A DNA stretch of 64,000 nucleotides from Pantoea allii (GCF_002307475.1 NZ_NTMH01000057.1:1-64000), one strand, 5' to 3'. Positions 39,353 through 50,079 are shown, counted from the stretch's first letter. Numbers and translations: made by a program. The notes: a model not told the origin generated them from the sequence alone.

Positions 39353-40402
39353 ATGCGCGCTAACGTTGTGGAGAACGAACTGGATATTCGCGGCCTGGGC
39401 TGTCGCTTATGGCGTGGAAAACGCTGGATAGTCGGCTGTGCGGTGCTGTTTGCATTGATAGCCTGGATAGCGACGTTACTGATGAAACAGGTCTGGAGCA
39501 CCACCGCGATAACGGGGCGGCCAACGGTGAATATGCTGGGTTCCTACTATTCCCAGCAACAGTTTCTCAATAATCTGGATATGCGCAGTAACGCGCTGAC
39601 GTTAAATAGCCCGTTACCTACCGTCATGGACGACGTGTATCGGGAGTTCCTGATGCAGCTCTCATCCTGGGATACCCGCCGGGAGTTCTGGCAGCAAACT
39701 GATTATTATAAAAGCCGTAAAAGCGGCAACGCCCATAATGATGCTGCCCTGCTGGACGATATGATTGATAACATCCAGTTTACGCCCGCGGATACCGCAC
39801 GTAATACCTTCGACAGCGTCAAGTTAAAAGCAGAAACTGCCAGTGATGCCAACAATCTACTGCGCCAGTATATTGCCTATGCCAGTGAGCGCGCCGCGCG
39901 CCATCTTAACGCGGAGTTAAAAGGCGCGTGGCAAGCGCGAGAGGGTCAACTTAAAGCGCAGGTCAAACGTCAGGAGGATGTCGCTAATGCCGTGTTTCAA
40001 CGTCGGCAACATCGCCTGGAACAGGCGCTGAAAATTGCCAGCGAACAGGGCATTAACGAAAAGCAGACGCGTGAAGTGAGTGAGAATCTTGCTGACAGCG
40101 ATCTGTTTTTAATCGGCCAACCGTTATTGCAGGGACAGTTAGAAACCCTGCGCGCCACGGGGCCGAGCTTTGACATAAGTTACGATCAAAATAAAGCGAT
40201 GCTGACGACACTGGATGCCGGACCCACACTAAACAACAAATTCCAGACTTACCGTTATTTGCGTACGCCGGAAGAGCCGGTTTCACGCGACAGCCCCCGC
40301 CGGGTATTTATGATGGTGATGTGGGGCGCGGTAGGGGCACTGGTTGGTGCGGGCGTGGCGCTGGCGCGTCGTCAGCGCCCGATGTCAGATACACAAGATT
40401 GA
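39353..40402 (+). CDS. wzzE: ECA chain-length regulator WzzE
   Basis: Polysaccharide co-polymerase (349 aa) setting the modal length of common antigen chains and promoting the cyclic form. It has the Wzz pattern: a cytoplasmic N-terminus (ENELDIRGL), membrane helix at about 25-45, a long periplasmic coiled-coil domain, and a C-terminal helix with the Pro-rich motif [16 protein letters not shown] before it. Some N-terminal residues of E. coli WzzE are missing. It lies 27 bases after wecA. Confidence 0.95.
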   Translation: MRANVVENELDIRGLGCRLWRGKRWIVGCAVLFALIAWIATLLMKQVWSTTAITGRPTVNMLGSYYSQQQFLNNLDMRSNALTLNSPLPTVMDDVYREFLMQLSSWDTRREFWQQTDYYKSRKSGNAHNDAALLDDMIDNIQFTPADTARNTFDSVKLKAETASDANNLLRQYIAYASERAARHLNAELKGAWQAREGQLKAQVKRQEDVANAVFQRRQHRLEQALKIASEQGINEKQTREVSENLADSDLFLIGQPLLQGQLETLRATGPSFDISYDQNKAMLTTLDAGPTLNNKFQTYRYLRTPEEPVSRDSPRRVFMMVMWGAVGALVGAGVALARRQRPMSDTQD

Positions 40403-40412
40403 GAGAAACAGT

Positions 40413-41543
40413 GTGAAAGTTCTGACAGTTTTTGGCACCCGACCTGAAGCCATTAAGATGGCGCCACTTGTGCAAGCGCTGGCGCAGGACCCTGCTTTTG
40501 AATCCCGGCTGTGTGTCACCGCTCAGCACCGTGAAATGCTCGATCAGGTGCTGAGCTTATTTCAGCTGCAGCCTGACTACGATCTCAATGTTATGCGACC
40601 CGAGCAGGGGTTAACGGAAATAACCTGCCGTATTTTGCAAGGGATGCACACTGTTCTACTCGACTTCAAGCCCGACATTGTGCTGGTCCATGGTGATACC
40701 ACCACCACGCTCGCGGCCAGTCTGGCGGCGTTCTATCAGCAAATTCCCGTGGGTCACGTTGAAGCCGGTTTACGCACGGGCGATCTGGCATCGCCATGGC
40801 CGGAAGAAGGTAATCGTAAGCTGACAGGTCATCTGGCCCGTTTGCATTTTACGCCCACACTGCGTTCCCGACAGAACCTGCTTGATGAAAACCTGGCCGA
40901 CGACAGCATTGTGGTAACCGGCAATACGGTTATTGATGCCCTGCTGTGGGTACGTGATCGGGTACTGGACGATAACGAGATTAATGCGCAACTGACGGCA
41001 CGTTATCCGTTTCTTGATGAAAGCAAAAAGCTGGTTCTGGTCACAGGTCATCGCCGTGAAAGTTTTGGTGAGGGTTTTGAACGCATCTGCAGCGCGCTGG
41101 CCCAGATTGCGCGCCAGCATCCTCATGCACAAATCGTCTATCCGGTGCATCTCAATCCCAATGTGCATGAACCTGTTAACCGCATTCTGCGCGGTATTGA
41201 CAATATCGTGCTGATTGAACCGCAGGAGTATTTGCCGTTTGTCTGGTTAATGAACCGCGCCTGGCTGATCCTCACCGATTCTGGCGGTATTCAGGAAGAG
41301 GCACCCTCGCTGGGTAAACCCGTTTTGGTGATGCGCGAAACCACCGAGCGTCCAGAAGCTGTCGACGCGGGAACGGTAAAGCTGGTGGGCACGGATACGG
41401 CAAAAATTGTTTCTGAAGTCAGTGCATTACTTAATGATGACGAGGCCTGGCAGACCATGAGCCGCGCCCATAATCCCTATGGGGATGGCAATGCCTGCGG
41501 GCGAATTTTACAAGCTTTAAAAGATAACAGAGCCAACTTATGA
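40413..41543 (+). CDS. wecB: UDP-GlcNAc 2-epimerase WecB
   Basis: Cytoplasmic non-hydrolysing epimerase (376 aa, E. coli length) interconverting UDP-GlcNAc and UDP-ManNAc. Motifs [37 protein letters not shown] and [20 protein letters not shown] are intact. The start is GTG at 40413 ([12 protein letters not shown]), supported by homology; the frame is open upstream into wzzE and that extension should not be annotated. Its end overlaps wecC by 4 bases. Confidence 0.96.
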   Translation: MKVLTVFGTRPEAIKMAPLVQALAQDPAFESRLCVTAQHREMLDQVLSLFQLQPDYDLNVMRPEQGLTEITCRILQGMHTVLLDFKPDIVLVHGDTTTTLAASLAAFYQQIPVGHVEAGLRTGDLASPWPEEGNRKLTGHLARLHFTPTLRSRQNLLDENLADDSIVVTGNTVIDALLWVRDRVLDDNEINAQLTARYPFLDESKKLVLVTGHRRESFGEGFERICSALAQIARQHPHAQIVYPVHLNPNVHEPVNRILRGIDNIVLIEPQEYLPFVWLMNRAWLILTDSGGIQEEAPSLGKPVLVMRETTERPEAVDAGTVKLVGTDTAKIVSEVSALLNDDEAWQTMSRAHNPYGDGNACGRILQALKDNRANL

Positions 41544-42799
41544 GTTTTGAAACCATTTCCGTTATTGGACTGGGTTACATTGGGCTGCCAACTGCAGCCG
41601 TTTTTGCCTCAAAGGGAAAGAAAGTCGTGGGCGTCGATATTAATGCTCACGCCGTTGATACCATCAACCGTGGTGCTATTCATATTGTCGAACCCGACTT
41701 AGATCTGGTGGTTCAGGCTGCGGTCGCGCGTGGTGATTTACGCGCAACGACGCAACCAGAAGCGGCAGATGCCTTTCTGATCGCCGTGCCCACGCCGTTT
41801 ATGGCGGAACGTCAACCCGACTTACGTTTCGTTCGCGCTGCCGCCGCATCTGTTGCGCCGGTACTGAAAAAAGGCGATCTGGTTATTCTGGAATCGACCT
41901 CGCCAGTGGGTAGTACAGAGCAGCTAGCCGACTGGCTGGCGGCAGCACGTCCTGATTTGCGTTTTCCACAGCACGGCGATGATCCGGATATTTTCATTGC
42001 CTACTGTCCCGAGCGCGTTTTGCCTGGCCAGGTCATGGTGGAGTTGATCAGTAACGATCGCGTGATTGGCGGCATGACGCCGGCCTGTTCTGCCCGCGCA
42101 AGTGCGTTGTATCGTATTTTTTTACAGGGCGAATGCGTCGAGACAAATGCCCGTACCGCTGAAATGTGCAAGCTGACAGAAAACAGCTTCCGCGATGTGA
42201 ACATCGCCTTTGCCAATGAGCTGTCACTGATTTGCGCTGCGCAGCAGATTAACGTCTGGGAGCTTATTGCCCTGGCAAACCGCCATCCACGCGTCAATAT
42301 CCTGCAGCCAGGCCCCGGCGTCGGCGGGCACTGCATCGCCGTTGATCCCTGGTTTATTGTGGCGCAAAACCCTGACTTAGCGCGCCTGATCCGTACCGCC
42401 CGCGAAGTGAATGATGCCAAGCCGCACTGGGTTCTGGATCAGGTAAAAAAGGCGCTGGCAGATTGCCTGATGCAGACCGGAAAACGTGCCAGCGATCTGA
42501 CCATTGCCTGCTTCGGGCTGGCGTTTAAACCGAATATTGATGACCTGCGTGAAAGCCCGGCCATGGAAGTGGTGCATCTGATTGCCGACTGGCATCAGGG
42601 CCGTACGTGGGTGACAGAGCCACATATTCAGCAGATCCCCGAGAGTTTAGCGACGCAGGCTACCTTGGTTTCAACGGCGCAGGCGCTGCAAGAGGCTGAT
42701 ATCCTGGTGATGCTGGTTGATCATCATGCGTTCCGCCGTGTTGAAGCTGCGCATATTACTCAGCAATGGGTTGTTGATACGAAAGGTGTCTGGCGCTAA
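41540..42799 (+). CDS. wecC: UDP-ManNAc dehydrogenase WecC
   Basis: NAD-dependent four-electron dehydrogenase (419 aa; 420 in E. coli) making UDP-ManNAcA, the second sugar of common antigen. The NAD-binding motif [10 protein letters not shown] is at residues 9-18, and the catalytic cysteine lies in [15 protein letters not shown]. Coupled to wecB by an ATGA overlap. In E. coli rffG and rffH follow; here only 36 bases separate the wecC stop from wecD. Confidence 0.96.
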   Translation: MSFETISVIGLGYIGLPTAAVFASKGKKVVGVDINAHAVDTINRGAIHIVEPDLDLVVQAAVARGDLRATTQPEAADAFLIAVPTPFMAERQPDLRFVRAAAASVAPVLKKGDLVILESTSPVGSTEQLADWLAAARPDLRFPQHGDDPDIFIAYCPERVLPGQVMVELISNDRVIGGMTPACSARASALYRIFLQGECVETNARTAEMCKLTENSFRDVNIAFANELSLICAAQQINVWELIALANRHPRVNILQPGPGVGGHCIAVDPWFIVAQNPDLARLIRTAREVNDAKPHWVLDQVKKALADCLMQTGKRASDLTIACFGLAFKPNIDDLRESPAMEVVHLIADWHQGRTWVTEPHIQQIPESLATQATLVSTAQALQEADILVMLVDHHAFRRVEAAHITQQWVVDTKGVWR

Positions 42800-42835
42800 A
42801 AGAAGCCACTGGTCAACAAAGGATCCGGTTAACTT

Positions 42836-43543
42836 ATGTCTGTCCACCTGAAGGTTAATCCACTTGCATGGGAGAGCCAGTTCTTCGGCATAGACACCGT
42901 AAGGCTGGAAACAGGGGGCGATCTGCCGCTTGAGCGCGCACTTCAGCATCCCTGTGCGTTGTTTCAAATTAAAGTGCCTGCCGAACAAACCGAGATCATC
43001 GATGCCTTAAATCAGCACCAGTTTCATTTGGTGGAAGGTGAAGTGGATTTGTCGTTGACGATCAAGCGCACCGAACGGCAGACAGGTATTCGCATTGCAC
43101 GGGAAACACAAATTGCCGTACTACGTGAAGCGGCCTCTGTGGCTTTTCGTCAAAGTCGTTTTCGCACGCCGTGGTTTGCGCCAGAAGACAGTGCGCGTTT
43201 CTATGCTCAATGGATCGAAAATGCAGTACGTGGCACCTTCGATCACCAGTGCCTGGTGGCCAGCGATGAGAGCGGCGCGCTGCAGGGCTTTGTCTCGTTA
43301 CGTGAAGTAGAAGGCGATGCGCGCATTGGCCTGCTGGCCGTGGTGCCCGAGGCACAGGGGCAAAGTATTGGTCAGCGCCTGATGCTGGCTGCGGCTGACT
43401 GGGGTCGCGCACGCCAGCTAGAGCGCCTGCGGGTTGCGACGCAAATCAGTAATCTTACGGCGATGCGTCTTTATTTACGCTGTGGCGCGCGGCTGGAAAG
43501 TACAGCGTACTGGTTTTACAGGAGAGGTCATGATTCCCTTTAA
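42836..43543 (+). CDS. wecD: dTDP-fucosamine acetyltransferase WecD
   Basis: GNAT-family acetyltransferase (235 aa; about 224 in E. coli) acetylating dTDP-4-amino-4,6-dideoxygalactose. Conserved parts are FRQSRFRTPWFAPEDSARFYAQWIENAVRGTFDHQCL-like (broken here), the acetyl-CoA loop EAQGQSIGQRLM and the terminal LRCGARLESTAYWFYR. Sequence conservation is lower than for its neighbours, mainly at the N-terminus. The end overlaps wecE by 14 bases. Confidence 0.93.
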   Translation: MSVHLKVNPLAWESQFFGIDTVRLETGGDLPLERALQHPCALFQIKVPAEQTEIIDALNQHQFHLVEGEVDLSLTIKRTERQTGIRIARETQIAVLREAASVAFRQSRFRTPWFAPEDSARFYAQWIENAVRGTFDHQCLVASDESGALQGFVSLREVEGDARIGLLAVVPEAQGQSIGQRLMLAAADWGRARQLERLRVATQISNLTAMRLYLRCGARLESTAYWFYRRGHDSL

Positions 43544-44660
43544 TGAGCCCCCGGTCGTGGGAAGCGAAATCGACTATATGCAGTCTGCAATGAGCAGCGG
43601 CAAGCTGTGTGGCGATGGCGGTTATACTCGCCGTTGTCAGCAGTGGATGGAGCAGCGCTTCGGTAGTGCGAAAGTATTACTCACGCCTTCCTGTACCGCA
43701 TCGCTGGAAATGGCTGCACTGTTGATCGACATCCAGCCCGGTGACGAAGTCATCATGCCGAGTTACACCTTTGTTTCGACCGCCAACGCCTTTGTATTGC
43801 GTGGCGCGAAAATTGTGTTTGTGGATGTGCGTCCCGATACCATGAACATGGATGAAACCCTGATCGAAGCGGCCATTACGGATAAGACCCGTGCTATTGT
43901 GCCGGTCCACTATGCGGGCGTTGCCTGCGAAATGGACGTCATTATGGCACTGGCGGCGCAGTATAAGCTGTTTGTCGTCGAGGATGCTGCCCAGGGGGTG
44001 ATGTCGCGTTACAAAGGGCGGGCATTGGGCACGATTGGCCATATCGGCTGTTTTAGCTTCCACGAAACCAAAAATTACACCGCCGGCGGTGAAGGTGGCG
44101 CGACGCTGATTAATGATGCCAGCCTGGTGGAGCGTGCGGAAATTATTCGCGAAAAAGGCACCAATCGCAGTCAGTTCTTCCGGGGGCAGGTGGATAAATA
44201 TACCTGGCGCGATATGGGTTCCAGCTATCTGATGGCTGACCTACAGGCGGCTTATCTCTGGGCGCAACTGGAGTCCTCTGAACGTATTAACCAGCAGCGT
44301 TTACGCCTGTGGCAGCGTTACTACGATGCCTTGAAGCCGCTGGTGGAAAAAGGCGAGCTCACGCTGCCGTCGATTCCGGCCGAATGCCAGCATAACGCGC
44401 ATATGTTCTATATCAAACTGCGCGATCAGCAACATCGTCAGGCGCTGATCAACTGGCTCAAAGAAGCCGAAATCCTGGCCGTATTTCATTATATCCCCTT
44501 ACACAGCTCACCTGCGGGCCTGCGTTTTTCCCGTTTTGCCGGTGACGACCGTTTTACCACTGCCGAGAGTGAGCGCTTATTACGTTTGCCGCTGTTTTAT
44601 AACCTGTCGGATAACAATCAGAGTACCGTGATCGGTTCGTTGCTGAGCTTTTTTTCCTGA
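43530..44660 (+). CDS. wecE: dTDP-4-amino-4,6-dideoxygalactose transaminase WecE
   Basis: PLP-dependent sugar aminotransferase (376 aa, E. coli length) converting dTDP-4-keto-6-deoxyglucose to dTDP-Fuc4N. The PLP lysine lies in SFHETKNYTAGGEGG, the aspartate in VEDAAQG. The start at 43530 (MIPFNEPPVVGSEID) is inside wecD and has aggag upstream; the longer open frame is only the wecD shadow. Its substrate requires rffG/rffH-type enzymes not present in this cluster. One-base overlap with wzxE (TGATG). Confidence 0.97.
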   Translation: MIPFNEPPVVGSEIDYMQSAMSSGKLCGDGGYTRRCQQWMEQRFGSAKVLLTPSCTASLEMAALLIDIQPGDEVIMPSYTFVSTANAFVLRGAKIVFVDVRPDTMNMDETLIEAAITDKTRAIVPVHYAGVACEMDVIMALAAQYKLFVVEDAAQGVMSRYKGRALGTIGHIGCFSFHETKNYTAGGEGGATLINDASLVERAEIIREKGTNRSQFFRGQVDKYTWRDMGSSYLMADLQAAYLWAQLESSERINQQRLRLWQRYYDALKPLVEKGELTLPSIPAECQHNAHMFYIKLRDQQHRQALINWLKEAEILAVFHYIPLHSSPAGLRFSRFAGDDRFTTAESERLLRLPLFYNLSDNNQSTVIGSLLSFFS

Positions 44661-45910
44661 TGTCATTAGCCAAAGCATCGGTATGGACCGCCTCATCAAC
44701 GCTGGTAAAAATTGTTGCTGGCTTGTTGGTGGTCAAGTTACTGGCCGTCAGTTTTGGCCCGGAAGGCGTGGGCCAGGCGGGTAACTTTCGCCAGTTAATC
44801 ATCGTACTGGGCGTTCTGGCCGGTGCCGGTATCTTTAACGGCGTCACCACGTATGTTGCGCAATATCAACAGCAACCTCAGCAGCTACGGGCACTCGTCG
44901 GAACCGCCTCGACAATGGTAACGGGTTTCTCCACGCTTTTGGCGCTGGTGTTTTTGCTGGCTGCCGCGCCCGTCAGCACCGCGCTGTTTGGTGACGAACG
45001 CTATCAAAACGTGATACGTATTGTTGCCTTTCTCCAGTTCGGTATTGCGTGGGCAAACCTGTTGCTGGCATTGATAAAAGGCTACCGTGATGCACGCGGT
45101 AATGCGTTGGCCCTGATTTCAGGCAGCCTGACGGGCGTGCTGGGTTACGTGCTGTGTTGGTGGCTGGGAGGCTATGCGGGCGCATTAACCGGTCTGGCGC
45201 TGGTGCCGGCACTACTCGTTTTTCCTGCGCTGGTGATACTGAAACGCCGTGTTCCGCTTCCGTTACGTTGGCTGCGGCCAACATGGCAGCCGGAAATGGC
45301 GCGTCATCTGGCAAAATATACCCTCATGGCGTTGATCACCGCGGTCACACTGCCGGTGGCCTGGGTGATGATGCGAAATCAACTGGCGGCCAGTAATGGC
45401 TGGGCTCAGGTAGGTTTGTGGCAGGGCGTAACCAGTATCTCCGACGCTTATCTGCAGTTTATCACCGCAACGTTTAGCGTCTGGCTCTTACCAACGCTTG
45501 CCAGGCTAGACAACAAACAGGCTATTGCACGCGAGATCGGGCGGGCGTTACGCTTTGTGTTACCGGCCGTCGCGGTAGCCAGCCTGAGCGTCTGGATCAT
45601 GCGCGATATTGCTATCAGCCTGCTGTTTTCGGCAGCGTTTCACGACATGCGCGATCTGTTTGTCTGGCAACTGTGCGGCGATGTGTTCAAAGTGGGTGCC
45701 TACGTTTTCGGCTATTTGGTCATCGCGAAAGCCTCGTTACGCTTTTACGTGCTGACCGAAATCAGCCAGTTTATTTTGCTGACGCTGTTCTCACGCTGGC
45801 TTATTCCGTTACACGGGGCAAGTGGCGCAGCGCAAGCCTATATGTTCACTTACGTTACTTATTTCGCGCTCTGCTGTGGCGCATTTATTGTTTACTGTCG
45901 AAAAAAATGA
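44660..45910 (+). CDS. wzxE: ECA lipid III flippase WzxE
   Basis: Polytopic MOP-superfamily flippase (416 aa, E. coli length) moving undecaprenyl-linked trisaccharide to the periplasmic face. About 12 membrane segments are visible; the N-terminal MSLAKASVWTASSTLVKI and PEGVGQAGNFRQLI are typical of the family. Coupled to wecE and wecF by short overlaps (1 and 4 bases). Confidence 0.95.
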   Translation: MSLAKASVWTASSTLVKIVAGLLVVKLLAVSFGPEGVGQAGNFRQLIIVLGVLAGAGIFNGVTTYVAQYQQQPQQLRALVGTASTMVTGFSTLLALVFLLAAAPVSTALFGDERYQNVIRIVAFLQFGIAWANLLLALIKGYRDARGNALALISGSLTGVLGYVLCWWLGGYAGALTGLALVPALLVFPALVILKRRVPLPLRWLRPTWQPEMARHLAKYTLMALITAVTLPVAWVMMRNQLAASNGWAQVGLWQGVTSISDAYLQFITATFSVWLLPTLARLDNKQAIAREIGRALRFVLPAVAVASLSVWIMRDIAISLLFSAAFHDMRDLFVWQLCGDVFKVGAYVFGYLVIAKASLRFYVLTEISQFILLTLFSRWLIPLHGASGAAQAYMFTYVTYFALCCGAFIVYCRKK

Positions 45911-46974
45911 CTTTACTTCATGTCCTGGGCTCCAACATTCCCCATCACAATCTCACGGTATTACGTTTTTTTAATGACGTGATGAGCACCGAACTGCCTG
46001 CGGCAGCGCCGCGTCACTTTATGGTGGTGACGCAGCAGCCTGAAAGCCTGAAAGGTTTTGACGCACTGCACATTGAAACGTTTAGCAGTAAGAAAGCTCT
46101 GTCTGACGCAGTGTTACTGCGAGCGAAAAACCGCGAGCAACGTTTCTTTTGCCATGGACAGTTTAATCCCTGGCTGTGGCTGGCATTGCTGAGTGGCAGG
46201 TTACGCCGTTCTCAGCTTTACTGGCATGTCTGGGGCGCGGACCTGTATGAAGATTCGCGTAGCCTGCGGTTTCGTCTGTTCTATTTTCTGCGTCGTATCG
46301 CGCAGGGGCGCGTTGCGCACCTGTTTGCCACCCAGGGCGACCTGCACCATTACCAGCAACGCCACAAGTCTGTACCGCACTCTTTGCTTTATTTCCCCAC
46401 CAAGTTACCCGCTGCAGCGGTCACGCCCCATCCTGACAAGACTTTTACCGTGCTGCTGGGCAATTCTGGTGATGCCAGTAACCGCCATATTGAGGGGCTG
46501 AAAGCGATTAAGGCCCAGTTTGGTGAAGATGTTCGCATTGAGGTGCCGCTGGGTTATCCCCCCGGTAACGATGAGTATATCGGGCAGATTCAGCGCGCGG
46601 CTGACAGGCTTTTTCCTCAGGGGCAGGTAAGGTTATTACGTGACAACCTTGCTTTTGATGACTATATGGCGCTGTTGGGGCGTTGTCATGTAGGCTATTT
46701 TATGTTCGAACGGCAACAGGGTGTGGGAACGTTGTGTTTGTTGATTCAGGCTAATGTGCCTTTTGTCCTGACGCGTAAAAATCCGTTCTGGCGGGATGTT
46801 ACCGCACAGCAACTTCCTGTCTTGTTCAGTGATGACGTGCTGACGCCGGATCTTGTTGCAGAGGCGCGTCGACAATTATCAGGATGTGATAAACAGAGCA
46901 TTGCTTTTCTGGCCCCAGGCTATCTGGCAGGCTGGCGAACGGCGTTGCGCCTTTGCGAAGGAGAGCCCTCATGA
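45907..46974 (+). CDS. wecF: TDP-Fuc4NAc:lipid II transferase WecF
   Basis: Family-56 glycosyltransferase (355 aa) adding Fuc4NAc to complete the repeat unit on the lipid carrier. Conserved stretches [48 protein letters not shown] and [12 protein letters not shown] are present. The start ATG at 45907 overlaps the wzxE stop by 4 bases; the frame runs open far upstream inside wzxE but homology begins at MTLLHVLG. Confidence 0.95.
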   Translation: MTLLHVLGSNIPHHNLTVLRFFNDVMSTELPAAAPRHFMVVTQQPESLKGFDALHIETFSSKKALSDAVLLRAKNREQRFFCHGQFNPWLWLALLSGRLRRSQLYWHVWGADLYEDSRSLRFRLFYFLRRIAQGRVAHLFATQGDLHHYQQRHKSVPHSLLYFPTKLPAAAVTPHPDKTFTVLLGNSGDASNRHIEGLKAIKAQFGEDVRIEVPLGYPPGNDEYIGQIQRAADRLFPQGQVRLLRDNLAFDDYMALLGRCHVGYFMFERQQGVGTLCLLIQANVPFVLTRKNPFWRDVTAQQLPVLFSDDVLTPDLVAEARRQLSGCDKQSIAFLAPGYLAGWRTALRLCEGEPS

Positions 46975-48314
46975 GTCTTATGGCGTTTAGTGGTCTGTTG
47001 ATAGTCTATGTACTGTCACTGGTGACCATTGTGACCCTGAATTTACGCGAGCTAAAGCAGGCGCGATTTAACTTTCACCTGTTTTTTACTTTATTGTTTC
47101 TGCTGACCTTTTACTTCGGTTTCCCGCTAACCTCTGTTCTGGTGTTTCGGTTTGATACGCAGGTGGTTTCGGCTGATTTTTTACTGCAGGCGCTGCTTTC
47201 CGCCACGGCGTTTTATGCTATCTACTTTGTGAGTTACAAAGTGCGCCTCAGGCCGATAGCGGCACCGCCCGCCAGGCCCTGGCTGCGGATGAACCGGGTA
47301 GAGACGCATCTGACCTGTGGATTACTGGCACTGGTCGCGATTTCTACGGTTACGGTGTTCTTTGCCCATAACGGATTTTTGTTGTTCCGCCTCACGGCCT
47401 ACAACCAGATTTTTTCCAGCGAAGTGTCTAGCGTGGCGCTGAAGCGATTCTTCTATTTCTTCATCCCGGCGATGTTGATTCCCTATTTCTTACATCCCAC
47501 ACGACGTAACTGGCTGTTGTTTCTTATTGTCACGGTAAGCTTTGGCTTGCTGACCTATGCCCTGGTCGGTGGCACGCGTGCCAATATCATTATCGCCTTT
47601 GCGCTGTTTCTGTTTATTGGCATTACGCGTGGCTGGATAACATTGTGGATGTTGGCCGCGGCGGGCGTCATGGCGATTGCCGGGATGTTCTGGCTGGCGT
47701 TGCGTCGCTACAATCTGGATGTCATGGGTGATGAGGCTTTTTACACCTTTCTCTACCTGACGCGCGATACGTTTTCGCCGTGGGAAAATCTGGCTCTGCT
47801 GCTGGAGAATTACCATAAAATAGATTTTCAGGGCTTAGCGCCTTTGTGGCGTGATTTCTACGTATTTATCCCATCATGGCTGTGGCCCGATCGTCCCATG
47901 GCGGTCCTGAACAGCGCCAACTACTTTACCTGGGATGTGCTGAATAATCATTCCGGTTTGGCCATTTCACCCACCTTAATCGGTTCGTTACTGGTTATGG
48001 GCGGCGTCTGGGCGATTGTGCCAGGTGCCGTGGCTGTCGGGTTAATCATCAAGGCCTTTGATACCTTATATCAGCGTGGCCGCGATGAATCGAATCGTTA
48101 CACCGGTGCGATTCTGCAGAGTTTTTGTTTTGGTGCGGTGTTCAACATGATTGTGCTGGCGCGAGAAGGGCTGGATGCGTTTGGATCGCGAGTGGTGTTT
48201 TTCTGTATTATTTTTGCCGCCTGTTTGGGAATGGCGAAATTGCTTTTCTGGTTACTGGATCATGTCGGCCTGATTCGCAGCCGCAGTGAACGGGCGCTTC
48301 ATAGCCCATCCTGA
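46971..48314 (+). CDS. wzyE: ECA polymerase WzyE
   Basis: Polytopic inner-membrane polymerase (447 aa) linking common antigen repeat units in the periplasm. It begins [10 protein letters not shown] at 46971, overlapping wecF by 4 bases (ATGA) with aaggag upstream; an earlier in-frame TTG (46953) lies in the wecF end. Long conserved blocks include [22 protein letters not shown], broken here only in report, and [19 protein letters not shown] and [15 protein letters not shown]. About 11 membrane helices. Confidence 0.95.
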   Translation: MSLMAFSGLLIVYVLSLVTIVTLNLRELKQARFNFHLFFTLLFLLTFYFGFPLTSVLVFRFDTQVVSADFLLQALLSATAFYAIYFVSYKVRLRPIAAPPARPWLRMNRVETHLTCGLLALVAISTVTVFFAHNGFLLFRLTAYNQIFSSEVSSVALKRFFYFFIPAMLIPYFLHPTRRNWLLFLIVTVSFGLLTYALVGGTRANIIIAFALFLFIGITRGWITLWMLAAAGVMAIAGMFWLALRRYNLDVMGDEAFYTFLYLTRDTFSPWENLALLLENYHKIDFQGLAPLWRDFYVFIPSWLWPDRPMAVLNSANYFTWDVLNNHSGLAISPTLIGSLLVMGGVWAIVPGAVAVGLIIKAFDTLYQRGRDESNRYTGAILQSFCFGAVFNMIVLAREGLDAFGSRVVFFCIIFAACLGMAKLLFWLLDHVGLIRSRSERALHSPS

Positions 48315-48350
48315 TTAACCGCTGGTCTTTAAGGGAAGAATTAAAAAGAA

Positions 48351-49091
48351 ATGAGCACGGTTTCCGATACGCCACGCTATGTGATTCGCGGTATTACGCT
48401 TTACGCTTTTAACAGCATGACTGCTTTTGTGGATTTCCTGATGCCGCTGTCAGGTATTCGGACAGGAACGCTGGTGGCTATCAATGCGGAAAAGGTGCTG
48501 AATGCCGAGCACGATGAGGCGCTGCGCGCTCAAATTGAGCAGGCTGAATTCAAATACCCCGACGGCATCAGCATCGTGCGCTCTGTTCGCAAGAAATATC
48601 CTCACGCCTCAGTGCAGCGCATTGCTGGTGCAGACCTGTGGGAAGCCTTGATGGAGCGCGCGGGCCGCAATGGAACGCCAGTGTTCCTGATTGGGGGCCG
48701 GCAGACGGTACTGGATGAAACCTGCGATAAATTACGTCGTCAGTGGAATGTGAATATTGTCGGTGCTCAGGATGGCTATTTTTCGCCTGACGAACGAGAC
48801 GCTCTGTTTGCCCGCGTTGCGGCGAGTGGTGCCCGGCTGGTGACGGTGGCGCTGGGTTCGCCACGGCAGGAGCGTTTAATGGCCGAGTGTCGGCATCACT
48901 GGCCCGATGCGTTATATATGGGCGTAGGCGGCACTTACGACGTGTTTACGGGGCATGTAAAGCGTGCGCCCTTAATCTGGCAGAAGCTTGGACTGGAGTG
49001 GCTCTATCGCTTGATTAAGCAACCCAGCCGCATACATAGACAGTTAAAGCTGGTGAAATATTTGCGTTATCACTGGCGTGGTGATCTCTGA
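48351..49091 (+). CDS. wecG: UDP-ManNAcA transferase WecG
   Basis: Family-26 glycosyltransferase (246 aa, same as E. coli) adding ManNAcA to lipid I to form lipid II. The conserved core [39 protein letters not shown] and [18 protein letters not shown] is intact. It ends the cluster, 36 bases after wzyE. In E. coli yifK follows before the tRNA genes; here no gene intervenes. Confidence 0.96.
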   Translation: MSTVSDTPRYVIRGITLYAFNSMTAFVDFLMPLSGIRTGTLVAINAEKVLNAEHDEALRAQIEQAEFKYPDGISIVRSVRKKYPHASVQRIAGADLWEALMERAGRNGTPVFLIGGRQTVLDETCDKLRRQWNVNIVGAQDGYFSPDERDALFARVAASGARLVTVALGSPRQERLMAECRHHWPDALYMGVGGTYDVFTGHVKRAPLIWQKLGLEWLYRLIKQPSRIHRQLKLVKYLRYHWRGDL

Positions 49092-49199
49092 GATCGCTGA
49101 TTAATGCCAGGTTTTTAGCACTTGTGCTGGCGTAAATGCGGTAATTGTCGACGAAATGCACAAAGCGTAATCAAACGCGCTATTTTCTTTAAAAAGCAC

Positions 49200-49228
49200 T
49201 AGACAGGATGGGCGCTTATCTCTAGTAT
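49200..49228 (+). promoter_or_regulatory. tRNA operon promoter
   Basis: A -35 hexamer tagaca (49200-49205) and -10 tagtat (49223-49228) are separated by exactly 17 bases, followed by a GC-rich stretch (gcacatccgcaacggcgc) before tRNA-Arg. Such GC-rich start regions are typical of stable-RNA promoters under stringent control. Confidence 0.65.
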
Positions 49229-49249
49229 GCACATCCGCAACGGCGCTAC

Positions 49250-49326
<77 letters not shown>

Positions 49327-49420
49327 TTTAGTTTGTGCGTAAGAGCTTCGGTGGTTTGAGTACCGCGTTAGTAACAAAGTTTTAAATGCTGTGGGTTTGA
49401 CTTGCAACATTCAGTACAGT

Positions 49421-49497
49421 GGTGGCTATAGCTCAGTTGGTAGAGCCCTGGATTGTGATTCCAGTTGTCGTGGGTTCGAGTCCCATTAGCCACCCCA
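49421..49497 (+). tRNA. hisR: tRNA-His (anticodon GTG)
   Basis: 77 bases with the extra 5' G typical of tRNA-His; the anticodon loop is ttGTGat, the T-loop ttcgagt, and CCA is encoded. Nearly identical to E. coli hisR and in the same place within the operon. Confidence 0.97.
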
Positions 49498-49513
49498 GAT
49501 TTTGCTGGGATAC

Positions 49514-49600
49514 GCGAAGGTGGCGGAATTGGTAGACGCGCTAGCTTCAGGTGTTAGTGTCTTAACGGACGTGAGGGTTCAAGTCCCTCTCTTCGCACCA
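49514..49600 (+). tRNA. leuT: tRNA-Leu (anticodon CAG)
   Basis: 87-base class II tRNA with a long variable arm (tgtcttaacggacgt); anticodon loop ttCAGgt, T-loop ttcaagt, encoded CCA. Third gene of the operon, matching leuT. Confidence 0.97.
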
Positions 49601-49620
49601 GGCAAAACAAAATAAAAAAT

Positions 49621-49697
49621 CGGCGAGTAGCGCAGCTTGGTAGCGCAACTGGTTTGGGACCAGTGGGTCGGAGGTTCGAATCCTCTCTCGCCGACCA
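49621..49697 (+). tRNA. proM: tRNA-Pro (anticodon TGG)
   Basis: 77 bases from cggcgag to encoded CCA; the anticodon loop reads ttTGGga. The acceptor stem cggcgag/ctcgccg matches the tail copies found at 154-172, 318-336 and 49842-49860. Last gene of the operon; its 3' end is the first member of the downstream repeat array. Confidence 0.97.
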
Positions 49698-49703
49698 TTT
49701 TAG

Positions 49704-49732
49704 AAACCTGTCTGAAAAGACAGGTTTTTTTT
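49704..49732 (+). terminator. Terminator of the tRNA operon
   Basis: Perfect 10-bp stem (aaacctgtct/agacaggttt), gaaa loop and T run, 7 bases after the tRNA-Pro CCA. Confidence 0.92.
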
Positions 49733-49866
49733 CGCCTGAATAAAATGAGGATGAGAACCTCCGAAGGAGGTTTGTGCCGAGCGTCAGCGAGACAACGTTG
49801 CGAAGGCAACGGCCCGAAGGGCGCGTCCCGCAGGGGCGCGTAATCCTCTCTCGCCGACCATTTTAG

Positions 49867-49895
49867 AAACCTGTCTGAAAAGACAGGTTTTTTTT
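49867..49895 (+). terminator. Second copy of the tRNA operon terminator
   Basis: Identical hairpin and T run one repeat unit (163 bases) further downstream. Confidence 0.88.
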
Positions 49896-50061
49896 CGTCT
49901 GTGTAAAATGAGGATGAGCACCTCCGAAGGCCGTTTGCGCCGAGCGAAGCGAGACAACGTTGCGAGTGCAACGGCCCAGGGGCGATTGATATCTTATTAA
50001 CCAGCCCGCCCAGCGACAGACCTCTCAATGGATCAACCCCGGATCATGCCATAACACAAAC

Positions 50062-50079
50062 TGTCGCAAAACCGAGACG
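50062..50079 (+). promoter_or_regulatory. GlrR (QseF) binding site 1 upstream of glmZ
   Basis: tgtc-N10-gacg, one mismatch from the TGTC-N10-GACA consensus of the sigma-54 activator GlrR; centred about 215 bases before the GlmZ start. Confidence 0.65.

Larger units (their letters stand above)
49690..49980 (+). repeat. Tandem tRNA-Pro tail repeats after proM
   Basis: Second array of the family seen at 1-451. Units start at 49690 (the end of tRNA-Pro) and 49853, a 163-base period; the second ends near 49977. A 19-base copy of the tRNA-Pro 3' end occupies 49842-49860. Each unit has the same terminator hairpin and a gttgc/gcaac stem whose four-base loop varies (gaag, gagt; gaat, gaat, aaag in the other array) while the stem does not change. 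Confidence 0.9.

Noticed and set aside
49579-50028. 149-codon minus-strand ORF across the tRNA-Leu, tRNA-Pro and tail repeats
   Set aside because: A translation artefact of structured RNA genes and repeats; also spans two terminators.
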